Assembly: GCF_009363555.1 (NCBI RefSeq)
Contig: NZ_CP045372.1
Location: 496,001 to 560,000, forward strand
DNA: 64,000 nucleotides
Source: Sulfitobacter sp. THAF37
GTDB lineage: Bacteria > Pseudomonadota > Alphaproteobacteria > Rhodobacterales > Rhodobacteraceae
Direction: 5' to 3'
A model generated the notes under the pieces. The model did not search any database. It was given only the letters and a program-made list of their open reading frames with translations, and was not told the DNA's origin. The position numbers were made by a program, and so were the translations under genes. Positions 51,627 to 60,464 of the stretch are shown one piece after another (the first letter of the stretch is position 1; each line of letters starts with the position of its first letter).

Positions 51627-53012
51627 TCAGATGGCGGTACCGCCCTTGGGCAGGCAAACAGAGAAACAGGTGCCCGAAGCGTCGCTGTCAACAAGGGTCA
51701 ATTGTCCGCCGTGGCCCCGTACCAACTCCGCCGCGATGGCAAGGCCCAGGCCCGACCCGTCCTTGCGGGTACCCCCTTGAAAGGGCTTGTAAAGATGGGT
51801 CAGCGCCCTCGGCGGCAAACCGGGGCCGGTGTCGGAGACCTCGATGTTCCAGCTGCTTTCGGTCTCGGAGGCGCGCAGCACGATCTCGCCGCCCTTGCCC
51901 GTCCCTGCCAGCGCCTGCCGCGCGTTTCGCGTCAGGTTGCCGAGAACCCTGTAGAGTTGTTCGGGGTCGGCCCGCACCTTGAGGCCGGGGGCAACTTCGG
52001 CCCGCAGGGTAATCGGCTGATCCTGCACCGCCAGGCGCTCGTTCTCGATCACTTCGTCCACCAGTTCCGCCAGCGGCACCATGGTCAGGGTCGGGCCAGG
52101 CTCTTCGGCCTTGCCGAAGGCCAGGGTGCTTTCGCACAGGTGGACCGCGCGGGTGATCGAGCCCACCAGCTTGGGCGCCAGCCGTTTGACGGCCGGATCT
52201 TCGGAGGTCTCGATCCGGTCCGTGAACAGCTGCGCGGTACTCAGAATGTTGCGCAGGTCGTGACTGATCTTGCTGACAGCACCGCCGAGCTGGGCCAGCC
52301 TGTCCTTCTGCTTGAGCGCCTGGGTCAGTTCCGTCTGCAGCGTGCGCAGCGCCACTTCGGCCTCGCGCAGCTCGGTCACGCCGGCCTCGGGTTCGATGAT
52401 GCGGCGCGCGTCCTCGGGCGCCTCGGCGTAGCTTCGAATATGATCCACAACGCGCTTCACGGGTTTCAGGAACATGGCCCGGATGGTCAGGAACAGCAGG
52501 GTCGCGGTGATCGCGGAAATCACGGCCGAGAGCAGCAGGATACGCACGCCATAGTCGATCATCGCCATGCGCATCGGCGCGGTTTCCATCGTGATCTCGA
52601 TCAGCAGCCCCGCGTCGCGGACCGGCGCGCCGATCACGCGAATGACCTCGTTCTCGGGCTTGCCCAGCCGCAACAGCGCATCCCTGATCAGCGTCATCGC
52701 GGTGGCCCGGCGCAGATCGTAGGTCTGTGAAATCGCCTGCGGCATCTTGGAGGACAGCATCAGCTGGCGCACCGCGTCCCGGCGCAACACCACGTTGAAG
52801 ACTTCGGCATTCTCCAGAAGCTCCGCCTCCAGTTCCGGGTCGAGCATGTCATCGGCCAGAAGCGCCAACGAGGCGATCTGCGCCCGTTCCAGCCGCTGCA
52901 GCATGTAGTCCTCGCGGAACCGGGCGATGGAGGGGACGAAAATCAACACCTCGGCCAGCATGACGAAGACGGTGGTCAGGATCAGCAGGCGTCCGGACAG
53001 GGAGTTCATCAT
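51627..53012 (-). CDS. Membrane sensor histidine kinase
   Basis: A 461-residue two-component kinase. TM1 is at about 8-28, a periplasmic sensor of ~120 residues follows, TM2 is at about 153-178, then a HAMP-like region, the dimerisation domain with the phosphoacceptor in KISHDLRNIL, and an ATPase domain with NLTRNARQA (N box), DTGPGLPP (G1) and GSGLGLAIAAELV (G2). No response regulator is adjacent, so its partner and signal are unknown. Either of two adjacent ATGs (53012, 53009) may start it. Confidence 0.93.
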   Translation of the reverse strand: MMNSLSGRLLILTTVFVMLAEVLIFVPSIARFREDYMLQRLERAQIASLALLADDMLDPELEAELLENAEVFNVVLRRDAVRQLMLSSKMPQAISQTYDLRRATAMTLIRDALLRLGKPENEVIRVIGAPVRDAGLLIEITMETAPMRMAMIDYGVRILLLSAVISAITATLLFLTIRAMFLKPVKRVVDHIRSYAEAPEDARRIIEPEAGVTELREAEVALRTLQTELTQALKQKDRLAQLGGAVSKISHDLRNILSTAQLFTDRIETSEDPAVKRLAPKLVGSITRAVHLCESTLAFGKAEEPGPTLTMVPLAELVDEVIENERLAVQDQPITLRAEVAPGLKVRADPEQLYRVLGNLTRNARQALAGTGKGGEIVLRASETESSWNIEVSDTGPGLPPRALTHLYKPFQGGTRKDGSGLGLAIAAELVRGHGGQLTLVDSDASGTCFSVCLPKGGTAI

Positions 53013-53075
53013 GCCAGACCTACCCCCACGGGACGGCGGGCGGGCTGTCGCGCATCGGCGCGCAGGCCCCCGTTG

Positions 53076-54494
53076 TCACGGCAAGAATCGCTGAACAAGG
53101 CGCACCACCCACTTAACAAGACCGCTGTCGAACAGGCGCGGGCTGAAATAGGCCCCCGCCACACGTTTGTTGACTTCACCGATTGTCGGATAGGGCGCAA
53201 CCATACCTGCAATCTGGCTCATTTTCATGTTGTTGGCCAGCGCCAGCGCCCAAAGGCCGATCAGTTCCCCCGCCTGATGCCCCACGACAGAGGCGCCCAC
53301 CGGCCTGCCCCTGACGATCATGACCTTGATAAACCCTTTGGCCCTGCGCTCCGCCAGCGCGCGGTCGTTGTGTTCATAATGGAACCGGACCACCTCCAGC
53401 CTGTCGCCGTGCTTTTCCCGCGCCTCGGCTTCTGTCAGCCCGACCTGCGCCAGTTCCGGGTCGGTATAGGTCGCCCAGGGGATATGGGATGTCTTTGCCC
53501 TGGACGGCAGGCCGAACAATATGGATCGGATGATCACCCCGGCGTGGTAGCCCGCCACATGGGTGAATTGCAGCCCGCCTGCCACGTCGCCGATGGCATA
53601 GACCCTGCGGTTGGTGGTGCGCAGCGATGCATCGACCTTGATCCCGTTGGCGGCTGCCTCGATCCCCGCCTTGTCGAGGTCCAGCTTGTCGGTGTTCGCC
53701 TTGCGCCCCACGGCGATCAGCAGGTGGGAGCCTTTGAAAATCCGCCCATCCTCGGTCTCAACCTCTATCTTGCCCGCCGTGCCGCGCACTTCTGCGGCGG
53801 TGGTGTTCTCCTCGATCACCACGCCCTCTTCGCGCAGGCTGTCCAGCACGACGCGGGCGGTTTCCGGGTCATCCTTGCCCAGCGCCCTCGTCCCTTCGAT
53901 CACAGTGACCGTGCAGCCCAGACGCAGATGGGCCTGGGCCATTTCCATACCGATGGGGCCACCGCCGATGATCAGCAGATGTTCCGGCTTCTCGCGCAGG
54001 GCAAACAGCGTTTCGTTGGTCTCATACGGCACCTGGTCGAGCCCCGAAATGGGCGGCACCAGCGGCGATGACCCCGTGGCGATCACGATGCGGCGCGCCT
54101 TGATCACCGTATCGCCCGCCTGCACTTCATCGCGGGAAATAAAGCGCCCGACCTCGCGGATCACCTTGACGCCCAGCCCTTCAAAGCGTTCCTGGCTGTC
54201 CACCGGGGCAATCTGCGCGATCACATCGGCGACATGATCCTTGGCGGCGGCGTAATCCACAGCACCGGGGGCGTTGGCCACGCCATATTTTGCAGCGTGA
54301 CGCTGCGCATGGGCCGACTTGCCGCTGGCGATCAGCGCCTTTGAGGGCACGCAACCGTAATTCAGGCAATCGCCGCCCATTTCATGGCCTTCCAGCAGAA
54401 CCACATCGGCCCCCATCTGGACCGCGCCGGCCGCGACCGACAACCCGCCAGAGCCCGCGCCGATCACAAGGATATCCGTCTTGATCCGGTTCAT
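53076..54494 (-). CDS. Mercuric reductase-like FAD/NAD pyridine nucleotide-disulfide oxidoreductase
   Basis: A 472-residue class I flavoprotein disulfide reductase. FAD-binding ILVIGAGSGGLSVAAGA is followed by the redox-active pair in GGDCLNYGCVPSKAL. The NAD-binding loop is LLIIGGGPIGMEMA, and the C-terminal dimerisation domain ends with APYPTIGEVNKRVAG. No N-terminal HMA domain is present, so mercury reduction is unproven. It is translationally coupled (4-bp overlap) to the upstream TVP38-family membrane protein, a pairing also seen elsewhere in bacteria. Confidence 0.9.
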   Translation of the reverse strand: MNRIKTDILVIGAGSGGLSVAAGAVQMGADVVLLEGHEMGGDCLNYGCVPSKALIASGKSAHAQRHAAKYGVANAPGAVDYAAAKDHVADVIAQIAPVDSQERFEGLGVKVIREVGRFISRDEVQAGDTVIKARRIVIATGSSPLVPPISGLDQVPYETNETLFALREKPEHLLIIGGGPIGMEMAQAHLRLGCTVTVIEGTRALGKDDPETARVVLDSLREEGVVIEENTTAAEVRGTAGKIEVETEDGRIFKGSHLLIAVGRKANTDKLDLDKAGIEAAANGIKVDASLRTTNRRVYAIGDVAGGLQFTHVAGYHAGVIIRSILFGLPSRAKTSHIPWATYTDPELAQVGLTEAEAREKHGDRLEVVRFHYEHNDRALAERRAKGFIKVMIVRGRPVGASVVGHQAGELIGLWALALANNMKMSQIAGMVAPYPTIGEVNKRVAGAYFSPRLFDSGLVKWVVRLVQRFLP

Positions 54495-55225
54495 TTTATC
54501 ACTTCTTTCCGGCCAGTAGCCCATTTGATTCCGACCGGCAGCAGCGACAGGGCGCACAGACCGAGGATGGGCAACAAGATATGCGGCTCGAAGATGATGC
54601 CAAGGTCCGGCGTCCCGCCACGCTCGAAAACCGCCCCCAGGCCCGCACCGACAGAGGTGTAGACCACCGCCCCCGGCACGATCCCGAAAAAGGTGGAGAT
54701 CACGAAGCGATGGAGCGGCACCGCCAGGAACGCCGGGATCAGGTTGGCGACGAAGAAGGGAACCGCCGGCACCAGCCGGATCAAGAACAGCATCGACCAT
54801 TGATTTTCGTCCAGACCCTTGCGGATCTTCGACACCAGCCCCTCTGACGCGTCCATCCGCGCTCTGAGCGTTTCGCCCAGGCCCATGCGCGCCGCGAGAA
54901 AGATCAGCGTTGCCCCGATGGTCGCCGCCGTCACGTTGAAGGTCGCGCCCAGGGCCGTGCCGAACAGGAATCCCCCGGTCAGGGTCGCTACGGTCGCGCC
55001 GGGCAGGGAAAAGGCCACGATGACCACGTAGGCCAACATGAACAGGACCGCGGTTGACGGATAATGCGCGTCGCGAAAGTCGATCAGCGCGGCGCGGTTG
55101 TCGCGCAGCGCATCGAAACTGAGGTAGTCGCGCAGTGTGACGGCCCCGATCACCGCCACCAGGGCAATGGCGATCAGCGGCACAAACCGCAGCCAGGCGG
55201 ACCCTGTCGAATTCTTGTCGGTCAT
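54491..55225 (-). CDS. TVP38/TMEM64 family inner-membrane protein
   Basis: A 244-residue DedA-superfamily membrane protein (SNARE-associated domain). About five to six hydrophobic helices; conserved segments are FSLPGATVATLTGGFLFG, the GATLIFLAARMGLG helix, and the LRLVPAVPFFVANLIPAFLAV-like signature (FLIRLVPAVPFFVANL). Members move or scramble lipids or act as carriers; the cargo is unknown. ATG 55225 is clear. The gene leads the coupled pair with the flavoprotein reductase. Confidence 0.9.
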   Translation of the reverse strand: MTDKNSTGSAWLRFVPLIAIALVAVIGAVTLRDYLSFDALRDNRAALIDFRDAHYPSTAVLFMLAYVVIVAFSLPGATVATLTGGFLFGTALGATFNVTAATIGATLIFLAARMGLGETLRARMDASEGLVSKIRKGLDENQWSMLFLIRLVPAVPFFVANLIPAFLAVPLHRFVISTFFGIVPGAVVYTSVGAGLGAVFERGGTPDLGIIFEPHILLPILGLCALSLLPVGIKWATGRKEVIK

Positions 55226-55526
55226 ATCGGTCCTATCCAGATTGCGGAAGCGACGCGTGGCGTCCGCCGCTTGAAAGATGATACGAAACAGCGCCCGCGC
55301 CCAGCCCGATCACGCGGCATTGAACCATGGTGTGCATTTGCCCCGTTTCACTCGACAGATCGACGGGAATTGAAATAATCGGCGATCCTGGTGCGAAAAT
55401 TGTTGCAAAGCGGGGGAAAACCCGATGGCAGGGTTTGACTTGCCCCCCTATCCTGACTAGAGAGCGGGTCTGAATTGACGTGACGGGCCGAATCTGCGCC
55501 CCGCATGACCTATTGGAGATCGACGC
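55226..55526 (+). other. 301-bp divergent spacer with the rpmH promoter
   Basis: Carries the rpmH promoter (separate entry) and the upstream region of the TVP38-family gene. No gene is seen in it. The rpmH leader of about 60 nt is GC-rich with no obvious regulatory fold. Confidence 0.55.
55435..55463 (+). promoter_or_regulatory. Sigma70 promoter of rpmH
   Basis: TTGACT at 55435-55440, a 17-bp spacer and TAGAGA at 55458-55463, about 63 bp before rpmH. It is a good match for a strong housekeeping promoter. Confidence 0.65.
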
Positions 55527-55661
55527 ATGAAACGCACCTATCAACCTTCGAACCTTGTCCGCAAGCGTCGTCACGGTTTTCGTGCGCGCATGGCCACCAA
55601 GGCGGGCCGCAAGATCATCAACGCACGCCGTGCCCAGGGCAGGAAGTCGCTGAGCGCGTAA
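55527..55661 (+). CDS. rpmH: 50S ribosomal protein L34
   Basis: The 44-residue basic L34 protein, [18 protein letters not shown] followed by [24 protein letters not shown], is unmistakable. GGAG lies 9 bp before the ATG. It heads the rpmH-rnpA-yidD order conserved across bacteria. Confidence 0.98.
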   Translation: MKRTYQPSNLVRKRRHGFRARMATKAGRKIINARRAQGRKSLSA

Positions 55662-55683
55662 TTCGCGCCGCGTCTTGCACTGA

Positions 55684-56109
55684 ATGACACCGCCGGAGGC
55701 CCCCGTGGACGGCAGCATCGCCTGTCCGGGGACAAATCCTCCGGCGGTTTCTTTGCGCCTGGAAACTCTTGCCAAGCGGACCGATTTCCTGCGTGCCGCC
55801 CGGGCGAAGCATGTGGCGATGCCCGGTTTCGTCGTTCAGATGCGCAGACGAACACCGGACGAGACGCCGGACGCGGATCTGGTGCGTGTCGGGTTCACCT
55901 GCTCCAAGAAGGTCGGCAATGCCGTGGCCCGGAACCGGGCCAAGCGGCGGCTGAGGGAAATTGCACGCCTTACCCTGCCGCAACTGGGCCAACCGGGGTG
56001 CGACTACGTGCTGATCGGGCGGCGCGGAGCAACGGCCACGCTGCCCTTTTCGCAGATGCAGACCGATCTGGACCGCGCGCTGACCCGCCTGCACAGGTCT
56101 GCCGAATGA
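55684..56109 (+). CDS. rnpA: Ribonuclease P protein component
   Basis: A 141-residue basic protein that helps the RNase P ribozyme process tRNA precursors. The RNP signature [13 protein letters not shown] is present together with [11 protein letters not shown] and the [11 protein letters not shown] segment. The N-terminal 25 residues ([16 protein letters not shown]...) look like a non-conserved extension; the ATG at 55684 is the first and no better start is seen. The yidD ATG overlaps its stop by 4 bp. Confidence 0.96.
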   Translation: MTPPEAPVDGSIACPGTNPPAVSLRLETLAKRTDFLRAARAKHVAMPGFVVQMRRRTPDETPDADLVRVGFTCSKKVGNAVARNRAKRRLREIARLTLPQLGQPGCDYVLIGRRGATATLPFSQMQTDLDRALTRLHRSAE

Positions 56110-56348
56110 GCGCGCTCGCCCGCCTGCTGGCGCTTCCGGTGAGGGGGTATCGACTGGTTTTCAGCCCCTGGGTCGGCTTCAACTGCCGCTATCAGCCAAC
56201 CTGTAGCGCCTATGCGCTGGAGGCGTTGGAAATCCATGGGGGCCTCAGGGGCGGCTGGCTGGCGCTGCGCCGGATCGGGCGGTGTCATCCGCTGGGCGGC
56301 AGCGGCTACGATCCGGTCCCGCCGCGGCAAAGCGATGGGTCGTCCTGA
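56106..56348 (+). CDS. yidD: Membrane protein insertion efficiency factor YidD
   Basis: An 80-residue amphipathic membrane-associated protein with the conserved core [28 protein letters not shown]...[23 protein letters not shown]. It aids YidC-dependent membrane insertion. Its ATG overlaps the rnpA stop. yidC normally follows close by, but here it is 4.1 kb away. Confidence 0.95.
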   Translation: MSALARLLALPVRGYRLVFSPWVGFNCRYQPTCSAYALEALEIHGGLRGGWLALRRIGRCHPLGGSGYDPVPPRQSDGSS

Positions 56349-56495
56349 GACGGAACGACGGTCACGCGTTCTGACGATTAATACCTGCCTTATGCTTGCC
56401 ACTTCGCATGTCGGTTAAGCCCCATACCGGGGCATAGAGCATCAGCCATCCTCAAGCTCGGCGGGCGACGGTCCTTTCCCGGCCAGCAGTGCCGC

Positions 56496-56674
56496 GTAGA
56501 CATGTCATTTTTGACATGTCTACATTTGCACATGGCAAGGACGAGGCGGTTGTGATGACGAGGCGGTGGTGATGACGAGGCGGTGGTGATCCACTACGCC
56601 TTCTCCGCGTTCCCACCGACCGGCCACCAAATGCAGACAGCGCCCGGTAGACATGTCAAAAATGACATGTCTAC
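56496..56674. repeat. Two perfect 12-bp-arm palindromes with opposite loops
   Basis: GTAGACATGTCA and TGACATGTCTAC flank TTTT at 56496-56523, and flank AAAA at 56647-56674, so the second copy is the reverse complement of the first. Both are followed by ATTT. As RNA each forms a strong hairpin; as DNA each is a candidate binding site or terminal repeat. Confidence 0.9.
56540..56590 (+). repeat. Tandem repeat, 3 x 17 bp
   Basis: GACGAGGCGGTGGTGAT occurs at 56557-56573 and 56574-56590, with a one-base variant (T for G) at 56540-56556. It lies between the two palindromes. Confidence 0.92.
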
Positions 56675-56762
56675 ATTTCTGCGGCATCGTCGCAGATCGG
56701 GATCTGAGGCGTATGGTCGGCCTTGCCCTTCCACACCGACTTGCGAGCGATCCGTTCTCCCC

Positions 56763-57665
56763 TCATGCCAACAGAACCGCATCTCCATTGGTGACTATCC
56801 GTGTTGGCATCGCCTCTGCCGCCGTGCCCGCCACCGTCAGCGCCACGTCGCGAAAGAACAGGTCGTCCTCGAAGTAGAACCGGTGCGATATCTGCGCCCC
56901 CTTCTGCGGAAAGGCCGCGTATCGCCGGGTCGCATCCACATCCACCTGGTCGGCAGCGACCAGATCAGGCAGCCCCTTGCGTCCCGCCCGACTGCGCCCG
57001 CCATTGATGAAGTCCCCCGAGAGTTGCAGGACCGCATCATCGGCATTGTAATAATTCGTCAGCCGTCTGGCGCGGCGGTCCATCACCAGGCTCCCCCAGG
57101 CCCCTTGCCGCATCCACTCCACGTCCACATCCGCCGCCGCGAACATCACCTGGTCCACACCCCATTTCCGCGCCCCCGGTGCATCGCCGACACCTGAAAA
57201 CCCGCGCAGGGCCAGGTAGGCACCCATCGAATGCGCCAGCAGATGCAGCGTGAACCTCGGCGTCTCGTTCAGAAACAGCCCGATCACCTCTGTCACCAGA
57301 TAGGGTGCCACCTTCTTTGCATCGTTGCGGTCTGAATCATACGCCAGCACATTGCCGTCGCTGGGCCAGTCAAAGCCCACCACCGCCCCACGGTAGCCAT
57401 GCCGCCGCAACCCTTGCTCCAGCGCCGTCTGCCTTTGCAGCATCGTCGATTGGGAGGTATTGAAGCCGTGCACGTAAAGCAGGATCTCGCGGCTGTCCGC
57501 CGCGCGCAACACCTCGCGGTGCCAGTCCGCCCGGGAAATGATCCCGCCCTTGCTCACCGGTCCGTCGCCACCTGTCATGAGAACGTATCGCGTGAGGGCG
57601 GCGGCGTTGTTGGTAAAGCGATGGGTCTGCGCATTGTAGGTGCGCCGGGTCGCGAACAGCGTCAT
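56763..57665 (-). CDS. DUF900 alpha/beta hydrolase
   Basis: A 300-residue cytosolic hydrolase of the DUF900 family. The nucleophile elbow is LLAHSMGAYLAL (Ser), preceded by LLYVHGFNTSQ (oxyanion region) and GFDWPSDGNVLAY typical of DUF900. The catalytic Asp/His should lie in the second half. AAAGGAATT precedes the ATG. The substrate is unknown. It lies in the segment inserted between yidD and yidC and has the opposite orientation to its neighbours. Confidence 0.88.
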   Translation of the reverse strand: MTLFATRRTYNAQTHRFTNNAAALTRYVLMTGGDGPVSKGGIISRADWHREVLRAADSREILLYVHGFNTSQSTMLQRQTALEQGLRRHGYRGAVVGFDWPSDGNVLAYDSDRNDAKKVAPYLVTEVIGLFLNETPRFTLHLLAHSMGAYLALRGFSGVGDAPGARKWGVDQVMFAAADVDVEWMRQGAWGSLVMDRRARRLTNYYNADDAVLQLSGDFINGGRSRAGRKGLPDLVAADQVDVDATRRYAAFPQKGAQISHRFYFEDDLFFRDVALTVAGTAAEAMPTRIVTNGDAVLLA

Positions 57666-57780
57666 ATCTTAAATTCCTTTTTGAATGGGTTCTGCAATAT
57701 GCGCGCAGGATAGCACAAATTCGCCCTTTGCGCGAAACCCGTCCGGGCCGGCGCATCGCGTCCTTGATCGAACGAGGGCG

Positions 57781-58662
57781 ATGGATTACTGCGACGGCAT
57801 GCTCGACGAAACCGAAGAAATCCACGCGCTGTTCCGGGGTGCGCCCCGGACGACGGAGTTCAAGAAGCTCCGCAAGCGGATTGTGCGCGCCACCCGCGAG
57901 GCGATTGAACAATACGGCATGATCGCACCCGATGCACATGCCCCCGACGCCCCCCGCGCGCGCTGGCTGGTCTGCCTGTCGGGCGGCAAGGACAGTTATA
58001 CCCTGCTGGCGGTCCTGCACGAGCTGCAATGGCGCGGTCTGCTGCCGGTGGACATCCTGGCCTGCAACCTGGATCAGGGACAACCGGGGTTTCCGGCGAC
58101 GGTGCTGCCCGCCTTTCTGGAAAAGATGGGCGTGCCACACCGGATCGAGTATCAGGACACCTACTCCATCGTCGTGGACAAGGTGCCCGCGAACCGGACC
58201 TTCTGCGCGCTATGTTCGCGGCTGCGGCGCGGGCACCTCTACAGGATCGCCCGCGAGGAGGGGTGTTCGGCGGTGGTGCTGGGCCACCATCGGGACGATA
58301 TACTCGAAACCTTCTTCATGAACCTGTTCCACGGCGGGCGCCTGGCCACCATGCCGCCCAAACTGGTGAACGAGGAGGGCGATCTTTTCGTCTATCGCCC
58401 GCTGGCTCATGTGGCCGAGGCGGATTGCGAGAAATTCAGCGCCGCGATGAACTATCCGATCATCCCCTGCGATCTCTGCGGGTCGCAGGACGGGTTGCAG
58501 CGCCAGCAGGTCAAGCAGATTCTCGACGGCTGGGAACGCAACAGTCCCGGCCGTCGGCAGGTGATGTTCCGGGCCCTGATGAACGCCCGTCCCTCGCACC
58601 TGCTGGATCCAAAACTCTTTGATTTCGCGGGCCTTTCCCTTGATCCGCAAAACTTTACATAA
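57781..58662 (+). CDS. ttcA: tRNA 2-thiocytidine synthetase TtcA
   Basis: Adds sulfur to cytidine 32 of certain tRNAs using a 4Fe-4S cluster and ATP. The ATP-binding PP-loop is SGGKDS (67-72). The conserved cysteines that bind the cluster and sulfur are in FCALCSRL (C142, C145) and in CDLCGSQ. The 293-residue length is normal. ATG 57781 is chosen for a GAGGG just upstream; ATG 57799 is possible. It precedes the EAL gene by 100 bp. Confidence 0.95.
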   Translation: MDYCDGMLDETEEIHALFRGAPRTTEFKKLRKRIVRATREAIEQYGMIAPDAHAPDAPRARWLVCLSGGKDSYTLLAVLHELQWRGLLPVDILACNLDQGQPGFPATVLPAFLEKMGVPHRIEYQDTYSIVVDKVPANRTFCALCSRLRRGHLYRIAREEGCSAVVLGHHRDDILETFFMNLFHGGRLATMPPKLVNEEGDLFVYRPLAHVAEADCEKFSAAMNYPIIPCDLCGSQDGLQRQQVKQILDGWERNSPGRRQVMFRALMNARPSHLLDPKLFDFAGLSLDPQNFT

Positions 58663-58762
58663 ATACCTGCCGTTTTCCCCGATCCTGTTAACCCTCGCCT
58701 GACACAAGGCGGGTTAGGCTTCCGATGATATGGCCTAACCCACCAATGGCGGAGGATGACCG

Positions 58763-60304
58763 ATGGCGCACAAGCCGCCCGGTACACTGGAAACATGGCA
58801 ATCGCAGCTGACAGCGGTGCTGGATGGGCCGGGCTGGCTGCTGATCCTGCCCGCGCTGACGCTGGGCATCTACGCCACTGCCGGGGAAACCGGTCTGATC
58901 GGACTGTGTCTGGCGCTGCCGGTGCTCTACCTCGGCGTCGGTCGGCGATTGCGCGCCGCCGACGCCGCCGACGCGCGGACTGGCCTGATCCTTGACCGGC
59001 CCGCCTTTGCCGAAGCGGTCGAAGGTTGCCTGAATCGTGCGCGGCTCGAAAACCGGCAGGCCGCCGTTTATGTCATCGCGCTGGACAGTTTCGATGCATT
59101 GTCCGACCAGCACGGGCAGGACGCCGCCGACAAGGTGGTCCGCCGCACCGGTGAACGACTGCTCGCTGTTCTGCGCGATTCCGATATCGTGGCGCAGCTG
59201 GGTGATACACGCTTCGGCATCTGCACCGCCCCCGTGCAGCATCTGGACCTGGAAACCTGCATCCAACTGGCCGCGCGGCTGCAGACCGCCATCGAAGAAC
59301 CGGTCGCCGTCGACGGCATCAACGTCTATGTTTCGGCCAGCATCGGATTTTGTCAACGGGCCCGCGCCCCCGGCAGCGGGGCCGAGGATTGGATGCGCGC
59401 CGCCTTCAACGCCCTGCGCGAGGCCCAAAGCCGGGGACCCTCGGCGATCCGGGCATTTTCGGACCAGATGCGCATCGCCATCGAAACCCGCGACGAGATC
59501 CGCGATGAAGTGGTGCAGGCGGTCGAGTCCGGACAGATTCAGCCATGGTTCCAGCCGCAGATTTCGACCGACACAGGCGCGGTAACGGGGTTCGAGGCGC
59601 TGGCCCGCTGGCACCATCCGCGGCGCGGCGTCCTGCTGCCGCAGGAGTTCCTCCCCGCCGTCGAAAGCGCGGGCCTGCTGGACCGGCTGACCGAGGTCAT
59701 GATGTACCACACTTTCGCCGCGCTCAAGGCCTGGGACAGTGCGGACCTGAACGTGCCGCAAGTGGGCGTGAACTTCACCAGCGCCGAGCTGCGCAACCCC
59801 CGCCTGACCGACAAGGTGAAATGGGAGCTGGACCGCTTCGACCTCGCGCCAGAGCGGCTTGCGGTGGAAATTCTGGAAACCGTGGTTGCAGGTGTCACGG
59901 ACGATCTGATCACCCGAAACGTCAATGCCCTGAGTGCGATGGGCTGTCGGATCGACCTGGACGATTTCGGCACTGGCCATGCCGCGATCACCTCGATCCG
60001 GCGGCTATCCGTCAGCCGTATCAAGATCGACCGTTCCTTCGTGATGAAGTCCGACCGCGACCCCGAACAGCAGCGCATGATCAGTGCCATCCTGACCATG
60101 GCCGAGCGGTTGGAAGTCGAAACTCTGGCGGAAGGAGTGGAGACAGTAGGCGAACACGTTCTGCTGGCGCAACTGGGCTGCGACCACGTGCAGGGCTACG
60201 GGATCGGGCGGCCGATGCCGTTCGACCAGACGCTGGACTGGATCAAACGCCACGCGGCCAAGCTTGAGAACACCCCCAGGATCATGGACGGCAAGCGCCG
60301 CTGA
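58763..60304 (+). CDS. Membrane EAL-domain phosphodiesterase with degenerate GGDEF domain
   Basis: A 513-residue c-di-GMP protein. Two N-terminal hydrophobic helices (about 24-60); a GGDEF-fold domain (about 75-245) whose active motif has decayed to LGDTRF (146-151), so it should not make c-di-GMP; and an intact EAL domain from about 265, with EAL at 278-280, NFTSAEL, EILET, DDFGTG, KIDRSFV and EGVET. Metal and catalytic residues are kept, so it likely hydrolyses c-di-GMP, perhaps regulated by the degenerate domain. Confidence 0.93.
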   Translation: MAHKPPGTLETWQSQLTAVLDGPGWLLILPALTLGIYATAGETGLIGLCLALPVLYLGVGRRLRAADAADARTGLILDRPAFAEAVEGCLNRARLENRQAAVYVIALDSFDALSDQHGQDAADKVVRRTGERLLAVLRDSDIVAQLGDTRFGICTAPVQHLDLETCIQLAARLQTAIEEPVAVDGINVYVSASIGFCQRARAPGSGAEDWMRAAFNALREAQSRGPSAIRAFSDQMRIAIETRDEIRDEVVQAVESGQIQPWFQPQISTDTGAVTGFEALARWHHPRRGVLLPQEFLPAVESAGLLDRLTEVMMYHTFAALKAWDSADLNVPQVGVNFTSAELRNPRLTDKVKWELDRFDLAPERLAVEILETVVAGVTDDLITRNVNALSAMGCRIDLDDFGTGHAAITSIRRLSVSRIKIDRSFVMKSDRDPEQQRMISAILTMAERLEVETLAEGVETVGEHVLLAQLGCDHVQGYGIGRPMPFDQTLDWIKRHAAKLENTPRIMDGKRR

Positions 60305-60464
60305 CGCCGTCCCGGATCAGGCGCGCGCCGCCCGGACACAGGCCTGCCGCGCGCCGCGTCGGATCATTGCGCACCGCCGGAGTTTCCCCGAATCCGCTTG
60401 ACCTCTGGTGCTCAACTCTGTTCAACCCACCCAGATCGAAAGCATCCCGAAGGTGGCGGTCCCC

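Larger units (their letters stand above)
56349..56762. other. 414-bp gap with paired palindromes and tandem repeats
   Basis: No gene is evident. It contains two copies of a 12-bp-arm palindrome (56496-56523 and 56647-56674) and a 3 x 17-bp tandem repeat between them (56540-56590), listed separately. Confidence 0.7.

Noticed and set aside
56496..56674. CRISPR array
   Set aside because: Only two palindromes, in opposite orientation, with a tandem repeat rather than unique spacers between, and no cas genes.
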